Origin: Rotaria sp. Silwood1
Taxonomy: Eukaryota > Rotifera > Eurotatoria > Philodinida > Philodinidae
DNA length: 64,000 bases
Assembly: GCA_905250075.1 (NCBI GenBank)
Contig: CAJNOP010000090.1
Location: 1 to 64,000 of the forward strand
Direction of reading: 5' to 3'
The translations under genes and the position numbers were made by a program. The notes under the pieces were generated by a model. That model was not told the origin of the DNA, did not search any database, and saw nothing but the letters and a program-made list of their open reading frames with translations. Shown piece by piece: positions 25,778-37,485 of the stretch; position 1 is the stretch's first letter; each line of letters opens with the position of its first letter.

Positions 25778-25790
25778 TCAGCATCAACCT
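25760..25790 (-). promoter_or_regulatory. MYO7A: Myosin VIIa first exon with acceptor before ATG
   Basis: On the minus strand a pyrimidine-rich acceptor (tctctttcag, AG at 25789-25790) is followed after 11 nt by ATG (25777-25775), six codons MVGISK and a consensus donor gtaagt. The acceptor this close to the start codon could mark trans-splicing of a leader or a cis-spliced 5' UTR intron. Confidence 0.55.
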
Positions 25791-25799
25791 GAAAGAGAT

Positions 25800-26992
25800 A
25801 ATATAAAATAAATGCACAGTTATTATGAACTTATTATAGACACCCACTTCTATAAAAACATATGGGAGATAGAGAAGGCAAATTTGTTAAAACTAGCAAT
25901 AGCACATACACGCATACATATAGAGATTATGCATCACATTTTCTTCACTTTCCTTTCAGGTGTGTATATGCTTGCATGCCCGCTCGGTAAAAGCTAGTCG
26001 ACTGCGAGGAGTGGTTCTCTTCTTCTTCTTCTTCTTCTTCTTTTCTTCTCGCGAACACCCTATAGCGTTTTTTTTTATTTGAACAAAATCTTCTTTTTTC
26101 TCTTGCATACCTATGTATATGTACTCATTTTTGCGTTCTTTGTCTGACCACTGCAATGACTGACCAAATGTAATCGATGCACGAACTACCCGTTGTGCTG
26201 ACTCTTTTCTCGTTTTCTTTTTTTCTTGTATTATTAGTCTTGTACTGAGCTCAAGTAAACGAAAGAAGAAGAAGAAAATGAAAAGCGAATAGTTCTTTAT
26301 TTTTATTTAGACAAATAGTGCAGACACCGTTACAATCACGAACATACTTAACTATCTGATCTGTCAACTTGCATGTCATAGCATTTTCTTCTTACTTACT
26401 CTTCAATTTGTTTTAATGTCTATTAAGAAATGCTTATATTAATGTCCAAGTAAAAAAGTGTGAGGGATAGAGAGGAAGACAGAAAGAGAGAGAGAGAGAC
26501 AGGGAACGAAAGCAATAAAGACGACAAGCACTTCATCGTCTCGATTGACGCATCAAAAACAAATCAATGTCGACCTTCTGTTTTAAACTAATGGTTCTCG
26601 TTTTCCTTTTCAACTAATATGAAAAGAACACAGCTGTAATGTGCCATTACTCAAAAGATTATATACAAGAAAAAAAAAAAGAATAAAGAAAACGAACCAA
26701 GGTTTATCGTTAATAGGTGATATCTATCTGTTTCAATAGACATTCAACATTTCACTTTCAATTAATAAACAGAGGTTTTCTTCAGTAATACAACTCAATA
26801 AAAATAATAATGTATCTTTGAAGATCTAAAGCAAAAAATTCTGAACCCTCTTTTTTTCCAAATAAACTAATCGGAGTTTATTTGCGGTTTTATGATTAAT
26901 AGATGTCACTAAATAATTCTTTTTGATTGGATAAGAATTTTATGAATTATTGCAAAAAAAGAAAAAATTATTACTAAAATATCATTTTTAAA
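25800..26992. other. Divergent intergenic region, myosin VIIa / RPP30
   Basis: About 1.2 kb between two divergently transcribed genes, so it should hold both promoters. It contains a (TTC)n tract at about 26016-26050 and a (GA)n tract at about 26479-26500; a (CT)n tract at about 25061-25073 lies just inside the myosin first intron. GA/CT repeats can act as GAGA-type sites, but nothing specific is demonstrable. No gene is seen. Confidence 0.45.
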
Positions 26993-27907
26993 ATGCCTTT
27001 CTGTGAACTTCGTATACCTGTTGATTCAAATACAACAGAAAATTCTCTTTCAAAATTATTAATATCATGTTTTGATCTTGGTTATGATCGAATTGTTCTT
27101 TGTCAAACAGATAATTTACGTTCATCAACTTCAAATACTTCTTCATCAAAAAAAAAGAAACAAAAATTAAATGAAACAAATGAAACATCAACGACAACAA
27201 CAACATCATCATCATCATCAACCTGGACATGTCCAAAACCATATATTGCTCGTATACCTGATTTAATTATTCAACGATGTCGTCAAACAAATCGTAAATT
27301 TCGTCTTTATTCACGTCTTAATGTTATTGTACATGATAATCAATCATTACATTATTTAAAACGTTCGGAAGTTCAACAAAATTTTGATTTAATATCATTA
27401 CAACCAGCAACACGTGATATTCTTCTCTATTTGCTTAATTCAACAACAATACAATATGAATTACTTGTTCTTGATTCAAACGATCCTGAACTTCTACCAT
27501 TTCCATCAAAACTTATGCGTGCAACAGCTGAACGTGGTGTTACATTTGAATTAATTTATAGTAATGCATTACGTGATACATTTGAACGACGAAATTTACT
27601 TGCATTTGGTCGATCATTGGCAACAAATATTTTTAAACGTGGTCAATCAATTGTATTTAGTTCAAATGCAAAAAATTCATTACAAATTCGTTCACCATAT
27701 GATATGATGGAAATTGGACAATTGTTTGGATTCAATGAAGAAATATCAAGAAAAATGGTTAATGAAAATCCAATGAATGTTTTAGCACGAGCATTTAGTC
27801 GAAAACAAACTGTACAAGGTACAGTATGGTTAGATACAACAACTGATGAAAAACAACAAACAACAACAGTTACACCTTTTGTAGCAACTGAAACTATTCT
27901 TCTTTGA
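26993..27907 (+). CDS. RPP30: RNase P/MRP protein subunit p30 (RPP30)
   Basis: Single-exon gene of 304 codons, with an ATG at 26993 and a TGA at 27905-27907. Its family is the RPP30/Rpp1 subunit of nuclear RNase P and RNase MRP, a TIM-barrel protein used in tRNA 5' maturation and rRNA processing. Diagnostic blocks are RGVTFELIYSNALRD at residues 181-195 and SSNAKNSLQIRSPYD at 223-237, followed by IGQLFGF. Residues about 44-78 form a Ser/Thr/Lys linker (KKKKQK, a Thr run, a Ser run) that interrupts the N-terminal part and makes the protein slightly longer than the usual 270 or so residues. It is transcribed divergently from the myosin. The lack of introns contrasts with its neighbours; retrotransposed origin is possible, but the frame is intact. 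Confidence 0.9.
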   Translation: MPFCELRIPVDSNTTENSLSKLLISCFDLGYDRIVLCQTDNLRSSTSNTSSSKKKKQKLNETNETSTTTTTSSSSSTWTCPKPYIARIPDLIIQRCRQTNRKFRLYSRLNVIVHDNQSLHYLKRSEVQQNFDLISLQPATRDILLYLLNSTTIQYELLVLDSNDPELLPFPSKLMRATAERGVTFELIYSNALRDTFERRNLLAFGRSLATNIFKRGQSIVFSSNAKNSLQIRSPYDMMEIGQLFGFNEEISRKMVNENPMNVLARAFSRKQTVQGTVWLDTTTDEKQQTTTVTPFVATETILL

Positions 27908-28237
27908 GAAAATAATATTTATTGTTAGAATTTATTAATTCTAAAATATTATATTTTTCTTGTTTTGTTTAAACTGTTACTGATTAAATATGATGCTACT
28001 TTATGTGAATCTGTTTTAAGGTTTTTAACAAAGTGTTTTTTTCATCTGTATTATGAATTCACATTTTATTAAGTAGAAAATTTATTAGAAATAACTTTTA
28101 ACAGCATAAGAATTTTCATGCATTGTTTGTATATAAATATCGAGTAATTGCTTCCTTTATTGCATCAATTCATGGCAATAAAGCTTTTTCTTTTGTTTCG
28201 TATGTGTTATAACAGAGGTATACATTTGTAAAAATTA
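27908..28237. other. 3' flank of RPP30
   Basis: A+T-rich 3' UTR and spacer with nothing else recognised; the fold-back element begins at about 28238. Confidence 0.4.
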
Positions 28238-28820
28238 TGAGCGAAGTCTTTTGAACTGATTAATCGATTTTGAACCGAAAGTATGTAAAGCATGTAGACC
28301 TTAATAAGTTATGGTTACGTAGGACAGAGTACAAATCCAAAACGTATTGCTGCCGATATATTATAATTTAGAATAAGATGGTGAGTCTCCTCGATAATTT
28401 TGATTTTCAAATTTCAACTTGAAAATTTGTATAGACATAAGCATTAACAAGAATCGTTAAGCGCAAAAATATCAGGTCATTTAATTACTTTCTGTCCTGT
28501 AATAAGAACACGGAATCTGCGAGCGTATATGAACGATGTATATGACACGTTTTTACCATGGTTGTATCTAAGAATAGGAATAACGAAAATATCTGAAACT
28601 TTCACAATCAATTAGTCTCGTTAAGACTTATTGCAAGTCAAATTTCAAAAATCAGTTCTTCTGATGCTTCTTATTATATTGAAATATATTGTTATAATGT
28701 AATATATCGGCAATTATGAGTTCGAAATCTTTTCTTTTTTATTCAAAATGCATAAGGATCTACATGATGCACATAATTCCAACTTATAAATGATTAATCA
28801 GTTGAGAAACTTCCTTCATG
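28238..28820. mobile_element. Diverged fold-back element, copy 2
   Basis: Related along its length to the intact element at 29461-30089: the left end GAGCGAAGTCTTTTGAACTG resembles GAGGGAAGGTCACCAACTG, and the right part GATCTACATGATGCACATAA resembles ACCTACATGATGCACATAG. Arms and interior are heavily mutated. It lies about 0.6 kb from its relative in the same orientation. Confidence 0.6.
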
Positions 28821-29460
28821 AGTTTCAAATATATATATATTCTGTAAGATACATAGCTTGGATCAATAAAATATAATTTCAAAAAGTTCCAATCGTTAAT
28901 TAAGTTTTCTGTAGAAGTAAACAAACAGGTTAATAATAGAAGATATATTAACAAATGATTAGAACATCTCAAATACAGGATATTGATATTTAGATATTTT
29001 TCGATTCTTGTAACTTATATTTAACTCATAAAAAAATATTCTATTGATATTCTGCTCAAACTTTACGTAGTAATTTTATTCTATTTAAAATTGTTTTGAT
29101 GATATGAAATGTTTTGTTTGTATGATAATCGAATATTTTTCAATGATCAAATTATGCAACAATAACTTCACATTTGACTTATTGAAAAGATTCATCAATT
29201 ATATTAACTTCTTTATTACTTGACCACCTGTTGTAGGCAGTACAAGGCAACATTGTTATTCTTACGGAGTCAATCCTCGGTGACTTTGTTATCATTTTGT
29301 CCTCTTGATTACATTGTGCTTGATCGTCCATATGGCACGGTCATCTTTTGATGATTTCTTTATATCTACTTACGATGTAATTATCGTTAGATATGTGCTA
29401 TTATACAACACATGACGTGATTTGCAACTTTTTAGCACGAAAACACTAAACGTATACTTA

Positions 29461-30089
29461 CGAGGGAAGGTCACCAACTGCTCAATCGCTTTTTAGTCAG
29501 AACTATGTGCATCATGTAGGTCCTAATGAGCTATGAATACCCTGAAAAGAGTTCGGGTGGCTAGCCCATTACTGTCGAGATACTGCATTTTTACGATATT
29601 GTTAAGCAGAACGCCGTGGTCCCCCTCAAGAGCACCAAAAAAACTGAGTTTTGAATTTTGATTTGAAGTTTGGCACAGAAACAGACCTCAATGAGAGTGG
29701 CTTATTTTGAAAGTTTCAGATCTTTTGGTTGCTCCTATTCTGAAATAAGCACATCGGAACCTGTCGAGCGTATACGAGCAGTGTAAAAACACCCTTTTTA
29801 GCTGTATCCTAGGATAGGAACAACCAAAAGGCCTGAAACTTTCACAATAAACTACTCTCACTGAGGTCTGTTTCTGTACAAAGTTTCAAGTCAAAACTCC
29901 AAACTCAGTTTTTCTGGTTCCTGAGGGGGACTACGTCGTTCTGCTTAACAATATCGTAAAAATGCAGTATCTCGACAGTAATGGGCTAGCCGCCCGAACT
30001 CTTTTCAGGGTATTCATAGCTCATTAGGACCTACATGATGCACATAGTTCCGACTAAAAAGCGATTGAACAGTTGGTGACCTTCCCTCG
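29461..30089. mobile_element. Long fold-back (inverted-repeat) transposon, copy 3
   Basis: The two arms, about 250 bp each, are near-perfect inverted repeats starting CGAGGGAAGGTCACCAACTG and ending with its complement. TTA flanks both sides (29458-29460 and 30090-30092), so a 3-bp TWA-type duplication is likely, as in PIF/Harbinger elements; the same data also fit a 1-bp-longer TIR. The centre (about 29700-29860) carries imperfect copies of CTGAAACTTTCA. No protein is encoded. Confidence 0.75.
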
Positions 30090-30092
30090 TTA

Positions 30093-32928
30093 GAGTAGTA
30101 CATTTCATCATATTCTTTACTTGTTTTACCTTACTGAATATGAAAAGAAATACATGTTATACTACTAATTATGGTTTATTCCATAATGGGATTGCCTTCA
30201 TTCGTTGAAAATATTTGAGTTATTTTTCTTAGCTCTGCAAAATTATATCTGAAAAAAATATTTTCGAATAGATTCCAAGGGAAATGTCTCGGGAACAAGC
30301 ATTACTGTATATTTTGAGATATAATATGGATTTTTCTTGACCGTTAAAAGCTGGGTAGTTGATATTCTCATCATTAACTTTAGTTTTGAATTTCTAACTT
30401 GAAATTTTGAATGAAATTCAAATGACTCTTCGTAAGTTATATATTTAACAAAATTTCAAAATGTCACCGTAGAGAGTGAATACACTCTCTTGTGGATACT
30501 CAGATCTATTTTCTTGAATATAGGCATATAGAATAGCAAATACTTTTAAATCGAAAAGTTACTAAAATTTTCTGTATTATTTAGTATATTAGTTTTCTAT
30601 TCAAATATTTCCTAACCTGTTGCAACGTTAGCTTTATGTCCTTGTTCATAAAAAAGAAAAAGTGTCTGGCATTGAGTGTTGTCAATAGAAGAATACAAGT
30701 GGAAAAACGTATCGACTAGTAGACCCTATATTTCGATAGAGTGATTTTCAAGCTACAAAATAGCTTACTAACATTTTCTTTTCTCAGACAAGGGTATCCT
30801 TAATATATCTTTCGCATAAAATAACTTTGCTTTCCAATTTTAAACTCTTAGTTAGGAACAGTACAAGATAGAAGCATGAAACTCGCTCTCGATGCAAGGA
30901 ACTATGAAGAGAATAGAATTAAAAGAAAAATTGTTCGACAGGAAAGAAAGTCATATGTTAGTTAATCTAAAATATCAATTGTACCAAAAATTATGATACA
31001 TTCTTTGCATTTTGAGAATTTAAAAACTTAGATTTAAGTTTAAACTTAGAACTTGTAATCAAATAATTTCATTGCCGTTCTAATACATAGTACATAAAAG
31101 ACGAACAGTTTTCTAGATTCAAGCCATCCGTAGATATCCAAAATACGGAATATTTTAACATGTACATATTGTTTGATGTTGACATCGAATGTCAGGAAAA
31201 GACTTTTTTTTTCTTTTCAGCCGTTATATTCATACATATTAATTTATTTTCTCATGTCTTTCTCTTCGTTTATTCATTCAATATAAACTTTGTTCGTTTT
31301 TTCATATTCATTCTCCTATTTTTCTAATAGTATATAGAGAGAACGGACAGAATCATATAATCATTTCAGAGTAATTTTTTATCTAACTCTTCATTATAAT
31401 TCATTCAAACCATTAGATTTAATGGCTTCGTTAGACAACCTAATGTAGCACATTACATTCTGTTGGTCAAACATTTTATGATTACAGGAAGTAAACTTAT
31501 GTGTTGATTGTATTCTGTCAAATGTACGTATGTCTAGCATGATGATGACTGGTTTCAAAATCATGGTTTTTCTAATACGTTCCATATATATTTGTAAATG
31601 ATGTTGGCGCTGATAATATAGACTTTAATTTTCTTTTATGATACTATATTAATAATCACAAAAATAAATTGGATCTAATTACAATTATAGACTATTAAAT
31701 AGAATTTCATACATTGCATGATTTGAACTAGCACTTCGAGAAGAATTTACTTGTCATATTCAAGTATTGATGTCAAATAAGATAACTTCCTTTAGGATTA
31801 GCTATGTAATTCAATGAACAACTATACTCAAACTATTATATGAGTATCGAAGACTAATCATAGTTGTTTTTCGCAATTGGAAAAATGATTTATATGTACT
31901 GCACGTTGTAGAAATCTTTGACCAAATTCTCAATTATTTGAAATTAATTAACCATTCTATTGTTATCAGAATCTGACTGTTGATTGATTTAAATTTTATT
32001 TTTGGTACTGTCTTTTTACTATTTCTGTCATATTTAATAACACATAATCATTCAGTTCTTATGGTGTGTGCCGGTGTATCGAGCAATTTATTTTATTCTA
32101 ACGATTACATTTATGATTGGTACAGTGTATATCATGTAGAGAAACTACACAAGTGTGTACTGCAATAAAATCATCGCACATTGAGTGCTACGATAAAATC
32201 ATATACCTAGTAATCCAACTCTCATAAAAGAAACTGGTCACTAATTTCAATTGACGTTAAAAAGTCTGAGAACTGTCAAATATCTATCCGATCAATTTAT
32301 TTATTAGAGTCATTGAGCTTTTTCATATTTTTATTAAATCAATAATCAAATAACGACTAACTTTATTGCAATAAACATATTACAATAGAATAGTCAGATC
32401 AAATGAACAATGAACTCAATCATTATTTTGTGTCTCTCAACTCATCGAGCATTTAGCATATTAAAGATTAAAAAAAATATTTACTGTATGAAGATGAAAC
32501 TTTTCAATTTTCAAATCTGTTTGTTAAGCAATATAGATTCGATTATCGATCTATTATATTTAAATAGTAGATACAAAAGAAAAATTTTTTTCTATATATA
32601 ATAAATAGTTTTCAATCATTGATTATTATCTTTTGAAAAAATTATTTTTACTAAAAAGAAAATTAATAAATTTTACGAATCGGTAATTGTCTATATGTTT
32701 TATTTTTGTGTACCGAACGAAGAGAAATCAGACTATATGTTACCGTCAGCGATTAATCCTTTGTTTGTAGTAAGCAGTAGTAATAGTGACAAGCGAAGAA
32801 TGTTAATCAGACCAAACAACAATTAGTTGACGAACGAACGACCGAACGGATGAACAAAAGAAATATAGATATGCTATCTGTCTCGTTCACTCGTCAACAA
32901 AGAGGCGAGGACGAATATTCTAACATAA
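30093..32928. other. Gene-free stretch upstream of the SLC22 gene
   Basis: Only frames below about 80 codons with no resemblance to any family. The final part (about 32700-32928) should contain the promoter and 5' UTR of the transporter. A 77-codon frame at 32850-33083 overlaps the true first exon in another frame and is a shadow. Confidence 0.4.
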
Positions 32929-35900
32929 ATGACTATGGAACTGGACGATTGCATCACGAAAGATTGTTCCACGATCTATCGTTTTCAATTTGCAAGTATA
33001 GCTTTTATATGTGGTATTTATCTTCCATATACATTTCATTCGAATATATGGTCACTTTATTCACAACCATTTACGTCTGTTAATTGTACAACAATAAAAA
33101 ATCCTTTTATACTTGGAATAACAAATAATATACCAACAAAACCATTGGCAACAATATTAACAAATAATAATCATAATAATCGTTCTGATTGTTGTCCATG
33201 CAATGGACTTCTAAATGGAAATATCAATGATAAACGTTTAGTAACTCTTTGTCAAGAATGGATGAAAACGATAAATCAACTAGATGTACGAAAAGCGACT
33301 ATTATTGATGAAGTAAGTTTATTCTATGATAAGACATCACGGAATAATACTATAAATCTATCAACTCTTTAGACCTAATGTCCAATAGAATCGAAAGATG
33401 GAGCATGAAATTCAGTATATTAATGTTCATTTATTTTTTTTTTTTTGTATTTTTGAATTCAAGAAATTTTGAGATATAAATTGTCTCAGAGAGTCTATCA
33501 GTTTTAAATATTTTCGTTAATAACTATGGTAACCATAATTTTTTTCTTTTACAAACTCAACATAATAATTAATAAAGTAGATCGATACAATTCTTCATGC
33601 TCTACAAAATAACGTATCGATTAGTTTATGCGCATTAAGACAAGTATGATATCGTGCCTGTCTGACGGTGCATAAACTAATCAATATGTCATTATGTTGA
33701 GCATGAAGAACTGTGTCAACTCACACTATGAATTTCCATGTTGAATTTGCACAGGACAATATTAATATATCATAATTATGATTGAAAACGCTCAAAATTG
33801 GTAACCTCTATAAGACTATTTATACCTTATAAATTCATGGGTTTAACAAAACAAAAAAATAAATAGACAGAAATATACAGTATTTCATGCTCTATTTTTC
33901 TATTCTATTAATAATGAGATCTAAGAGAATGATTGATTTACAATCTTACCCAACAGTAACATTATCTTGTATGAAAATGTTAAAAAATAAATTTGTTTTT
34001 ATAATAGTGGCATTTGGCATGTGGAAAAGAAAATCGAAAAAGTCTTATGCTTGGTTCAATTTCATTCTTAATTGCTGAAATAATCGGTGTTATTACTATT
34101 GGCATTTTAGCTGATCAATATGGAAGAAAATTGTTGCTTTTGATGTGCCTTTATATACCGGTGGTATGTATTTATAAAATATTAATTCTTGGTCTTTTTT
34201 TGTCTAGATTAAATTCTTTTTTTTAGCTTTTCGGTTCATTAGCTGCATTTACAACTACTTATTCATTATTTATTATTCTTCGATGGCCTGTAGGATTTTT
34301 AAATAAGGTAATATTTAATTTTCTATATTACCAAAATTATTAATATTTTGAAAAATAAAATATAGGGTCTTCTTCTACTTGGTTTTGTCATGGTTATTGA
34401 ATCATGTGAATATAAACATCGAGCTCAAATTGGTTGTCTTCTTCTTGCATCAATGCCTATTTTTGGAATTATTGTTGGTGTTACTTATTTTTTCTTATTA
34501 GACTGGCGACATATGCAATTATTGGGTATGATTTCATTTATTTATTTATTTTCGATAGCTTTTATTTGATTTTTTTTCAGGTACACTAATTACTACATTA
34601 ACACTCTGTTATCCATGGTAAAGAACGTTTGTTGTTTTTTTTTTCATTCATTCGAATAATTTTTTTTTTTTTTTTATAAATGTAAACTATAGGCTTATAC
34701 CAGAATCTCGTCGATGGTATGTAAATAGTCATCGTGTATCACGTGTTAATAAACTTTTACAATTATGTTCAACTAAACAATCACCAAAATTAGGTTTAAA
34801 TAAAATTGGTTCACCAGCACCAACTACAATGGTTTATGATAAACCAATTTTATCACAAAATTCATTACGTGTTCAAACAGGTTCAATATCATGCTTAATA
34901 ATGGAACAACAATTACGTACAATAACTGGTTGTTTATTTATACTTTGGTGTGATATATAAATATATATATATTTTGTGTTCTTTTTTGTTTTGATTTATT
35001 TTTTAGTAATTTATAAATTATTTATTTAGGTTTATTTCATCATTTTGTTATCGATGTACATTTTTTCCATCGATTTTACCACATCCAACAATAAATTATG
35101 TTCTAATGAATGCTATTGAATTCTTTTCATTTATTATTGCTCTAGTTGTTGCTTATAGGTCAGTACACAAAATGATTACAATGTAGAAAAATCTAAAAGT
35201 GTTTTCTAGAATTGGTCGTCGACCTCCATTGGCTGTACTTATTTTAATAAGTGGTCTTTCTTCAGTTTCTTTAGCTATAACATTACTTGGAACAGGTTTG
35301 TTTACAATAGAAGCCGATGTTTTTTGTTTGTATTTGAAAGTATAAATTTTTATTTTGAAGGACATATTTGGTTAGAAATAATATTTTCACTTCTTGCACG
35401 TAGTTGTTTACGTACGTGTTATTGTATATTAATTTTATTTACATCTGAACTTTATCCAACATCAGTTCGGTAAAATATTTTTCTAGTCATAAACATTCAT
35501 ATTTGATGATTATTTTTAGAGCAACTGGTTTAGCTATTGGACTTACAGGTGAAGTTCTATCAAAAATATTTGTGGAAGTTCTCCTTTATGTATGTTTAAT
35601 TGAAAAATAAATAAAAAAAAAGCTTTTCGATTTTTAATTTAGTTTCTCATTGATCGTACATTACTTTTATTTATATCGGGTGGTATGTTATGTCTTAGTT
35701 GTTGTTTAATAATTCCATTACCAGAAACAATTCTTTATGATTTACCTGATTCACTGAATGATTTAAAATCAATGAAACGTTCAACATCAAGTGATACTGA
35801 TGGTGATATATCAATATCATCTCAACGTCATCATATAATTGATTCTAATACACTTCTACGTGAACCACGAACAAATACAGCAATTACATCTGATTTTAAC

Positions 35901-36236
35901 GATTTATCATCACCACCTCAATTACAACAACATGCACCAACACCAAAAACTATTTTACGATCACAACAACAGTCTAACAATAGTGGAAATGGTAAAACTG
36001 TAACGATTCATTCTCAACCAGAAATTATACAATTACAATCGAATACATCATCATTAAATGGACTATCAAATCCATGTTATTTTGCTTCAGTAAATGATAC
36101 AATTGATCAATATGATATTGAACAACATATAGATAATACAGTGGTGATCAGTATTCGAGGTGCACAAACTAGCACAAATAATAATAATAATAATAACAAC
36201 TGTGAAGATCATCAAGCAGAAGCAACAAAATTTTAA
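32929..36236 (+). CDS. SLC22-type MFS transporter (organic ion transporter)
   Basis: Major facilitator, closest to the SLC22 organic cation/carnitine/anion family of the plasma membrane. Exons: 32929-33312, 34008-34163, 34227-34307, 34366-34525, 34581-34617, 34693-34947, 35030-35158, 35210-35295, 35361-35469, 35520-35589, 35643-36236. Junctions are GT-AG and in phase; the total is 686 residues plus TAA. An in-frame TAA directly precedes the first ATG, and a second ATG is codon 3. Evidence for SLC22 is a first transmembrane helix at about residues 18-38, a large Cys/Asn-rich extracellular loop ending DEWHLACGKENRKS, the MFS motif LADQYGRK at 162-169, PESRRWY at 276-282 after helix 6, and IGRRPP after helix 8. 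Helices 7-12 follow. The cytosolic tail of about 170 residues is Ser/Gln/Asn-rich and longer than usual. Substrate cannot be told from sequence. Confidence 0.85.
33584..33717. repeat. Short inverted-repeat MITE in SLC22 intron 1
   Basis: Two roughly 50-bp arms face each other: TTCTTCATGCTCTACAAAAT at the left and, reverse-complemented, TTCTTCATGCTCAACATAAT at the right, both continuing to GATTAGTTTATGC. Arm identity is about 80 percent by eye. It sits inside the 695-bp first intron and would fold into a hairpin in the transcript. Confidence 0.65.
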
Positions 36237-36789
36237 ATATATAAACAAATAGTTAAAAAAAAAATATTCAGTTTGTTTTTTTTATTTATTAGTAAAATAT
36301 GAAGAGTGTTTCAAAATTTAAAATTGTTTATTAATATAGAATGATTATCATAATCTCTATTGAAAGAATCTTGTAGGTATGCACTTAATTCTTAGGCTGC
36401 AGTCTCAAAGATCACTTCATTTCTCTATAAAAAATTGATTACCATGTCAATTGTTTATAATAGTTCTACACAATTTTGATTGTTCGATTCGATGCTATTA
36501 TTAAATTTCATCGAATTCAAATAAAGAAATTTCGAATTGATGTAAAGTTATGAATTTCAAGAGACAACTCGGCCAATATGATAATTTATAAGCCATTAAA
36601 TTGAAACATTCAATGTTGATTACTACTGACATGAGTCACTGACGAAGCCTTTTACCTCTGACTATTGGAAACATATTGTCTTCGAGTATCAATGTACTCA
36701 CTTCTAGGTTTTCAATTTAAAAGTAACTCATTTATAGTATTGAGAACGTATAGATTCGTCAGCCGTATTCATTATGAATTTTTAAAATA
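36237..36789. other. 3' flank of the SLC22 gene
   Basis: A+T-rich spacer with no recognised gene or repeat. Confidence 0.4.
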
Positions 36790-37483
36790 CGCAGTGTTCC
36801 AAAAAACTGAACGAGAATATCTCTTAAAAAATTCAAAGAATCGTCTTGAAATTTTTATGATTCTATTAAATTAAAGTTGTTTTTCGGTATATTTTGATTT
36901 GAATTACTTATGATTATACAACGAAAACTGCCAATCGAATTTTACAAAAGAACATTACATAAAGAATTTATTAAAACTATCTCTCAGCTGATGAAATTCA
37001 TATTGTTTGTTAAAATATACCAACATCCGGTCTTCGGTCTATTACAAAAGCTCTGTCAAAAGCATACCGAATTATGATAGAGCACAAAAAGTAGTGTAGT
37101 AAAATATGAGTTCTTTGTATATTGACACTGAAAAGTACTTTTTCTAACGTATGGATCTAAAGAGATTATTTCATTCAATGACTTTTACGTTCTCTGATAG
37201 AACTCGCCTGATCCGAAATCTTTGGACTCACTCAAACCGTACTGTAATACTTGCAATAAAATTTTCTAATCAGAATGGGATAGGCGCCCCAAAAATACCA
37301 GATAGTTTTTTTTTTCGATTGTTTTGTACTCGGTTATTAACGAATCAGTGGTCGTGAACAAAATTATCTGAAATAAAATGTTAATGAGCATCTAATCAAA
37401 TCATATAAATCTGAATACCAATGACTTAAATTATTAAAAAAATATTAGCTTTTCTTTGTCGTTCAAATTTTTGGAGCATTCTG
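36790..37483 (+). mobile_element. Decayed mariner-type element with an HTH remnant
   Basis: Imperfect ends (CGCAGTGTTCCAAAAAACTG and, inverted, CAGAATGCTCCAAAAATTTG) are flanked by TA (36788-36789 and 37484-37485). Inside, the frame at 37151-37357 (FTFSDRTRLIRNLWTHSNRT, later GAPKIPDS) resembles the N-terminal helix-turn-helix of mariner-like transposases. The catalytic part is missing. Ends match at roughly 9 of the first 13 positions, so this is an old copy, called with moderate confidence. Confidence 0.45.
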
Positions 37484-37485
37484 TA

